Part shown: positions 41,340-45,504 of the stretch, one piece after another
Layout of the letters: every line of letters begins with the position of its first letter
Numbering within the stretch: position 1 is the stretch's first letter
From: Armatimonadetes bacterium 55-13
Lineage (GTDB): Bacteria; Armatimonadota; Fimbriimonadia; Fimbriimonadales; Fimbriimonadaceae
Assembly: GCA_001898035.1 (NCBI GenBank)
Contig: MKRX01000010.1
Location: forward strand, 1 to 45,504
Direction of reading: 5' to 3'
DNA length: 45,504 nt
Program-made: the position numbers and the translations under genes
The notes under the pieces: generated by a model
Seen by the model: the letters and a program-made list of their open reading frames with translations, nothing else
Told to the model about the DNA's origin: nothing
Databases searched by the model: none

Positions 41340-41369
41340 AGCCCCAGGGAACCATACATCCCTGGGGCT
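41340..41369. terminator. Bidirectional terminator between the B12 regulator and rplT
   Basis: AGCCCCAGGGA (41340-41350) pairs perfectly with TCCCTGGGGCT (41359-41369) around an 8-nt loop. On the minus strand it is followed by TAATTATTTT, a good end for the infC-rpmI-rplT operon. Confidence 0.88.
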
Positions 41370-41385
41370 GAATTGCCAAAGACTC

Positions 41386-41745
41386 TTACGCGGTCAGAGC
41401 GGCCTTAGCCTGCTCGACAACGGCCTTGAAAGCGGCCATATCTGCGATCGCGAGTTCGCTCAACATCTTTCGGTTAACCTGAATTCCGGCCTTGGTCAGA
41501 CCGTTGATGAACTGGCTGTACTTGATGTCGCACTCGGTGCAAGCCGCAGTAATTCGGGCAATCCACAATCGGCGAAAATCTCGCTTCTTGGCTCGGCGGT
41601 CACGGAAGGCATACTGCCCCGACTTCATGACCTGCTCGTGAGCTCTCGAGAATACGTTGCCCTTACGGCCCCAATATCCCGAGGCCTTCTCGATAATCTT
41701 CTTATGGCGTTTGTGGCGCATTAAGCCACGTTTTACACGTGCCAT
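41386..41745 (-). CDS. rplT: 50S ribosomal protein L20
   Basis: This 119-aa protein begins [68 protein letters not shown], the classical L20 sequence, and is of normal length. L20 binds 23S rRNA early in assembly and in several bacteria represses its own operon. It is the last gene of infC-rpmI-rplT, 89 bp after rpmI. Confidence 0.98.
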   Translation of the reverse strand: MARVKRGLMRHKRHKKIIEKASGYWGRKGNVFSRAHEQVMKSGQYAFRDRRAKKRDFRRLWIARITAACTECDIKYSQFINGLTKAGIQVNRKMLSELAIADMAAFKAVVEQAKAALTA

Positions 41746-41815
41746 GGGTTCTTACTCCTCGTTTGTTTAATGACCGGGTCCCAGTCTCAAAGGACGGTAG
41801 CGGTAGAGATGACGA

Positions 41816-41836
41816 AAGCCCGACGGAGTCGGGCTT
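41816..41836 (-). terminator. Hairpin between rpmI and rplT, possible attenuator
   Basis: AAGCCCGAC (41816-41824) pairs with GTCGGGCTT (41828-41836) around a 3-nt loop. On the minus strand it starts within the rpmI stop codon and is followed by only three T residues. It could reduce read-through into rplT or stabilise the upstream mRNA. Confidence 0.55.
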
Positions 41837-42029
41837 ACAGGCAGAGCAGTCGCTTTACGCGCTTTCGCTCGCCGCGGAAAAGTTCAGGCTCTTGTTCAAG
41901 ACGTCGCTTTCGGCTCGCCTTCTTGTGCAGGAACTGGTGATTGTTGTGCGACTTGCGGCGCAGAATTTTCCCCGTCCCGGAGATTTTGAACCTTTTCGCT
42001 GCTGTCTTGTTTGTCTTCAGCTTTGGCAT
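41835..42029 (-). CDS. rpmI: 50S ribosomal protein L35
   Basis: From [21 protein letters not shown] the protein is 64 aa, the normal L35 size; a GGAAG lies eight bases before this [24 protein letters not shown] and [10 protein letters not shown] complete the family pattern. The first 134 nt overlap, in another frame on the same strand, the 3' end of infC, so translation of the two must be coordinated. Confidence 0.96.
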   Translation of the reverse strand: MPKLKTNKTAAKRFKISGTGKILRRKSHNNHQFLHKKASRKRRLEQEPELFRGERKRVKRLLCL

Positions 42030-42579
42030 TCTTCTTACTTCCAATATTAGGCTTCGGATTAAGAACCATGATCATGAGTCGACCATCGAGTGATGGCGGT
42101 CTCTCAACCACGGCCAAATCCTTCACCATGTCGGCAAAGGTCTCGAGTTTCTTTCGACCCAATTCAGGGTGCGTAATCTCGCGTGCCTTAAACATGCAGG
42201 TCACCTTGACCTTGTGCCCCTCCTCAAGAAACTTAATCGCGTTCTTGACAAGGAAGGTCAAATCGTGTTCTGCGATGCGCGGACTGATCTTTATACCCTT
42301 TACGTCAAGCTGCTTGCTCTTCTTATCTTTGCCTTGCTTGCCTTCTAGGTATTTGTGCTTCCCGTAGTCGATGATCTTACACACCGGCGGCTGAGCCGTC
42401 GGCGAAACCATCACGAGGTCCAGTCCTTCATCCCTCGCCATCTGCAGCGCCTGACGGCTCTGCATGATTCCAAGTTGTTGACCTTCAGATCCGATGACTC
42501 GAATGTCTCGGTACTTCAAGACGCGTTGGTTAATCTCGGGGCCCGGTTCAGGGCGGGGCGGCCTTCTAAATCCTGCTAT
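41896..42579 (-). CDS. infC: Translation initiation factor IF-3, probable AUA start and long C-terminal tail
   Basis: The core is clear: [108 protein letters not shown]. The first ATG/GTG/TTG in frame is TTG at 42519, which would cut off the conserved INxxI region. Twenty codons upstream an ATA (42577-42579) follows GAGGTGA at the right distance, giving [19 protein letters not shown]; an in-frame TGA lies three codons before it. ATT (the codon of E. coli infC) occurs 15 codons into the extension. The protein would be 227 aa; the last 45 residues form an acidic, Gln-rich tail that overlaps rpmI. Confidence 0.92.
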   Translation of the reverse strand: MAGFRRPPRPEPGPEINQRVLKYRDIRVIGSEGQQLGIMQSRQALQMARDEGLDLVMVSPTAQPPVCKIIDYGKHKYLEGKQGKDKKSKQLDVKGIKISPRIAEHDLTFLVKNAIKFLEEGHKVKVTCMFKAREITHPELGRKKLETFADMVKDLAVVERPPSLDGRLMIMVLNPKPNIGSKKNAKAEDKQDSSEKVQNLRDGENSAPQVAQQSPVPAQEGEPKATS

Positions 42580-42597
42580 GTTCTCTCACCTCTAGTT

Positions 42598-42613
42598 TCT
42601 GCATTCATGCAGA
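42598..42613 (-). promoter_or_regulatory. Stem-loop at the predicted 5' end of the infC mRNA
   Basis: On the minus strand TCTGCA-TGAA-TGCAGA forms a 6-bp stem with a tetraloop. It starts about seven bases after the -10 box, so it would sit at the very 5' end, just before the AGAGGTGA ribosome site. Confidence 0.5.
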
Positions 42614-42619
42614 CTCGTT

Positions 42620-42648
42620 AGTATATCTCGGGTATTTATGACGGTCAA
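42620..42648 (-). promoter_or_regulatory. Promoter of the infC-rpmI-rplT operon
   Basis: On the minus strand TTGACC (42643-42648) and TATACT (42620-42625) are spaced exactly 17 bp, a near-consensus sigma-70 promoter. Transcription should begin near 42613. Confidence 0.75.
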
Positions 42649-42739
42649 TCTAGAGTATATGTTGCTTACACTTTAGACCCGTATTGTCACTGGTATCCTC
42701 TCACGCAGTTTTCCTGATCTCTTTCCTCGGTCCAAGCAC

Positions 42740-44935
42740 ATGAGTTCCGACAACCAAAACTACGATTCTTGGCAATCCGCCCAACGCGTCTGCGTCATTG
42801 GTGCAGGCACGATGGGCGCTGGCATCGCCGCTCATTTGGCGAACATTGGCTTTCAAGTCAGCCTTCTGGATGTCACGCGGGAGGCTGCCTCAGAAGGCTT
42901 AGCCCGTGCAAAGGCCGCAAAGCCACCGCACTTTTACGTTCCAGAACGCGCGGCAGATGTTGAAGTAGGATCCCTCAAAGATTCATACGACTTAATTGCA
43001 CGTGCGGACTGGGTCTGTGAGGCCATTGTCGAGAAAATTGACATAAAGAAAGCTCTATTCGCGGAAATCGAGCCACATCTTAGGCCCGATGCGATGATTT
43101 CAACCAACACCAGCGGCCTCCAAATATCTCTTCTCGCGCAGGGGCGCTCGGATTCATTTCGTCGCCGTTTCATGGGGACTCACTTCTTTAATCCGCCTCG
43201 ATACCTCAAGCTTCTGGAGTTGATTCCTACCGAAGAAACAGACCCAAACGGCGTAACCGCGATGAGTAAGTTCTTGGAGGACCGTGTGGCCCGCCGGGTG
43301 GTCGTTGCCAAAGATACTCCGGGATTTATTGCTAACCGCTACGGAATGTGGGCGATGTACCAGGCCATCCACGCCGCAGAGCGCCTCCATCTCACCATTG
43401 AGCAGGTTGATGCAATCACCGGTGAATTCCTTGGTCGCCCCCGAAGCGGCAGTTTCCGCCTAAACGACATCGTCGGGCTGGACATCATGGAAGACATCGC
43501 GAAAAACCTCGTTCAGCGGTGTCCTCACGATTCCCACATGGGCGTCTTCGAGACCCCTAAATCCATGAAGGTGCTCATTGAAAAGGGCTGGATTGGCGAG
43601 AAAGCCCGCCAGGGCTACTATCGAAAGGAGGGTCGCGAACTCCTCGCACTTAACCTGGATACACAGGTCTACAACCAACGCCAGGAACCCGACCTTCCAT
43701 CGCTGAAGGAGTTGGGAAAAACTCCCCTTGGTGAGCGCATCAAACTCGCCCTCGATAAGAAGGATGAAGTGGGGGAGTTCTTGAGGAACTACTTGGTTCC
43801 GGTTCTCAAGTACGCTGACTTCCTCAAAAAGGAAGTCAGCCACAGCGTGGAAGACTTTGATCGGGTCATGAAGTGGGGCTTTGGGTGGAAGATGGGTCCC
43901 TTCGAACTCATAGATGCCATAGGCCCTGACCGCCTCGGCCTCTCGACCGGATCAAATTATTCAGAGGCTGGGATTCGAGACTTCGACGGGATTTATCGCC
44001 AACGAGAAGCCCATCCTGAATACCTCCAACTCGCCGACTGTCCTGTCATTGACGGCACGGATACCTATAGTCTCCGCGACCTTGGCGATGGGATATTGGC
44101 CGTTGCTCTCAAGACCAAAATGGGTGTCATTACTCCCCAGGTCGTGAGCGATCTCACTGAATTCGCCAAAGAACGCAAAGCGCAACCGTTCGTCCTCACC
44201 AGCGAGGCCAAATCCTTTTCCGCTGGCTACGATCTTAGTTTCTTTGATCAAGCTATTGACAAGGGCGACTACGAGAGCATCGATCGCGCCCTCTCAGATC
44301 TCCAATCCCTTGGCGAGCTTCTTGAAGAAGCGGAGTGTGTAGCCGCCGTCTTTGGTCACTGCCTCGGCGCCGGGCTCGAAATCGCCTTGTCATGCGCAAA
44401 GATCCTGGCCCATGCAGAAACCAACATCGGCCTGCCCGAGTCGCGAGTCGGTCTTATCCCCGGTGGACGAGGAACGACTCTCTTGCGCCTGCACAACCAG
44501 TTCACGGCAAAGCGACTCGCTGAGGTGGCATTCACCATGGCCGAAGGAGCGATCTCGACCAGCGCGGACCAAGCCCGTTCCCTAGGCTATCTTCGCCAAA
44601 CCGATGTCACCGTCTATCATCCAGACCGACTCCTCAGCGCTGCCAAACGAATGGCCCTCACCGTCGGCCAGTCTCGTCGACCGAACTGGCACACTCCCGA
44701 AGGGCCGATTGCTGGAATGATCGACCGCGAATTGGATTCCGGAAAAAGACAGGGCGTTCTGTCAGACCATGACAAAACCATTGGCGATAAAATCAAGGTC
44801 ATCTTCGCCAAGGCTGTCTCCTATGAAGATGCCGTCCGGATGGAACGGGTCGAATTCGTCGATCTATGCAAAAAGGCGTTATCGCACGCCCGCATCAAGC
44901 ACATGCTGGAAACCAACCGCCCGCTTCGCAACTAG
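42740..44935 (+). CDS. Fused 3-hydroxyacyl-CoA dehydrogenase / enoyl-CoA hydratase (FadN-like order)
   Basis: This 731-aa bifunctional beta-oxidation enzyme has the dehydrogenase first: NAD loop VCVIGAGTMGAGIAAHLANIGF, GTHFFNPPRYLKLLELIP, the VAKDTPGFIANRYG segment and the helical C domain. The crotonase-like hydratase domain follows from about residue 455: SEAKSFSAGYDLSFFD, AAVFGHCLGAGLEIALSCAK and GLPESRVGLIPGGRGTTLL, which keep both catalytic Glu positions. The order is opposite to E. coli FadB and like Bacillus FadN. It is followed by etfB, so acyl-CoA oxidation genes cluster here. Confidence 0.94.
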   Translation: MSSDNQNYDSWQSAQRVCVIGAGTMGAGIAAHLANIGFQVSLLDVTREAASEGLARAKAAKPPHFYVPERAADVEVGSLKDSYDLIARADWVCEAIVEKIDIKKALFAEIEPHLRPDAMISTNTSGLQISLLAQGRSDSFRRRFMGTHFFNPPRYLKLLELIPTEETDPNGVTAMSKFLEDRVARRVVVAKDTPGFIANRYGMWAMYQAIHAAERLHLTIEQVDAITGEFLGRPRSGSFRLNDIVGLDIMEDIAKNLVQRCPHDSHMGVFETPKSMKVLIEKGWIGEKARQGYYRKEGRELLALNLDTQVYNQRQEPDLPSLKELGKTPLGERIKLALDKKDEVGEFLRNYLVPVLKYADFLKKEVSHSVEDFDRVMKWGFGWKMGPFELIDAIGPDRLGLSTGSNYSEAGIRDFDGIYRQREAHPEYLQLADCPVIDGTDTYSLRDLGDGILAVALKTKMGVITPQVVSDLTEFAKERKAQPFVLTSEAKSFSAGYDLSFFDQAIDKGDYESIDRALSDLQSLGELLEEAECVAAVFGHCLGAGLEIALSCAKILAHAETNIGLPESRVGLIPGGRGTTLLRLHNQFTAKRLAEVAFTMAEGAISTSADQARSLGYLRQTDVTVYHPDRLLSAAKRMALTVGQSRRPNWHTPEGPIAGMIDRELDSGKRQGVLSDHDKTIGDKIKVIFAKAVSYEDAVRMERVEFVDLCKKALSHARIKHMLETNRPLRN

Positions 44936-44948
44936 AAATTAATGTCAA

Positions 44949-44974
44949 CCACTGGTGGCTTGAGTCGCCAGTGG
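44949..44974 (+). promoter_or_regulatory. Hairpin between the FadN-like gene and etfB
   Basis: CCACTGGTGGC (44949-44959) and GTCGCCAGTGG (44964-44974) pair over 11 bp in RNA, counting two G-U pairs, around a TTGA loop. It starts 14 bases after the stop codon. No T tract follows, so processing or mRNA stabilisation is as likely as termination. The rest of 44936-45070 shows nothing clear. Confidence 0.45.
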
Positions 44975-45070
44975 CCCCCACTCCGTACCGGGCATCTAGT
45001 AATCTATTCGCCATTCCGCCGCCCCAGCAGACAAAGTCTTTGAGCGGCACAAAGGTGTGTTCATCAGTAC

Positions 45071-45504
45071 ATGAAGATTCTTGTTCCCCTGAAGAGAGTC
45101 GTCGATCCCTATGCCAAGGTCAAACCCCTGGCGGACGGCACGGGCATCGACACCTCCGGCGTCAAATTTGAAATCAATCCTTTCGACGAAATAGCCGTCG
45201 AAGAGGCGGTTCGACAAAGAGAAAAGGACCCAAGCATCGAAGTCACCGTCGTCTCGATCGGTGGTCCGGAGTGCGAAGAGCAGCTTCGAAAGGCCCTTGC
45301 GATTGGTGCGGACAAAGCCGTCCTCATCGAGACCAACGCCTTATTCGATTCCCCTGGAGTTGCGGGTGAACTCGCGGCATTCGCGAGAGAGATTCAGCCC
45401 GACCTCATCCTCATGGGCAAGCAAGCGACTGACGATGACAACGGCCAAGCCGCTCAAATGTTAGCCGCAAAGCTCGACTGGCCCCAAGCCACCTTTGCCT
45501 CCAA
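45071..45504 (+). CDS. etfB: Electron transfer flavoprotein beta subunit (3' end cut by window)
   Basis: The first 144 codons read MKILVPLKRVVDPYAKVK, then FEINPFDEIAVEEAVRQRE, VVSIGGPECEEQLRKALAIGADKAVLIE and PDLILMGKQATDDDNGQAAQMLAAKLDWP, the EtfB/FixA pattern with the AMP-binding segment. EtfAB accept electrons from acyl-CoA dehydrogenases and hand them to the quinone pool; the acyl-CoA dehydrogenase at 39162 is a likely donor. etfA should follow beyond the window. Confidence 0.95.
   Translation, partial: MKILVPLKRVVDPYAKVKPLADGTGIDTSGVKFEINPFDEIAVEEAVRQREKDPSIEVTVVSIGGPECEEQLRKALAIGADKAVLIETNALFDSPGVAGELAAFAREIQPDLILMGKQATDDDNGQAAQMLAAKLDWPQATFAS

Overview
The window is a densely packed bacterial chromosome segment with roughly 47 protein genes, no RNA genes, no mobile elements and no CRISPR array. 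The cell is Gram-negative in type: it has KdsA (Kdo synthesis), a LolA-like protein, an outer-membrane-barrel-like protein and many lipoproteins and secreted proteins. The prepilin at 12445, with its FPVFAKAKEAAKKTA-type start and a C-terminal FADGH motif, and the mix of lineage-specific secreted proteins suggest Armatimonadota, probably class Fimbriimonadia. That assignment is inference from protein style only.

Layout. 1-7.7 kb: a partial metallo-beta-lactamase exonuclease, a secreted beta-propeller coupled to a monoheme cytochrome, a YihY/BrkB membrane protein, a DUF4349 lipoprotein, a GT4 glucan-synthase-like enzyme and a small barrel-like protein. 7.7-12.3 kb (minus): FeoAB iron transport behind a large nested palindrome, then WecG-type glycosyltransferase, cobalamin adenosyltransferase and a LolA-like protein. 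12.4-15.5 kb (plus): a prepilin with a sigma-54-like promoter, SdhB, a free DsbD-alpha domain and KdsA. 15.5-19.7 kb (minus): a translationally coupled set, NIL protein, CE7-like esterase and GT4, followed by DsbD. 19.8-24.3 kb: leucine and tryptophan biosynthesis (short LeuA, LeuD, TrpE), with a motif-poor ThpR relative and a DUF192 lipoprotein.

24.4-31.9 kb: TPR protein, a large secreted protein, a HAD phosphatase, an RRM-RGG RNA-binding protein with a structured leader, alpha-glucan phosphorylase and an orphan LivF-type ATPase. 31.9-34.3 kb: RimI, TsaD and a Xer recombinase. 34.3-37.9 kb (minus): a canonical HD-GYP, a degenerate HD-GYP and a PMT/ArnT-like glycosyltransferase. 38-45.5 kb: a secreted protein, acyl-CoA dehydrogenase divergent from an ArsR-HTH plus B12-binding regulator, the infC-rpmI-rplT translation operon, a FadN-like fusion enzyme and a partial EtfB. 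The last genes together look like a fatty-acid beta-oxidation neighbourhood.

Most interesting signals: (1) the RRM leader, where two crossing helices could switch ribosome-site access; (2) infC, which has no usual start codon at its conserved N terminus and most likely starts at AUA, and whose 3' end overlaps rpmI out of frame by 134 nt; (3) the ArsR-B12 fusion regulator beside fatty-acid genes; (4) the concentric palindrome before feoAB; (5) an intact/degenerate HD-GYP pair; and (6) three convergent gene pairs sharing palindromic stop codons.
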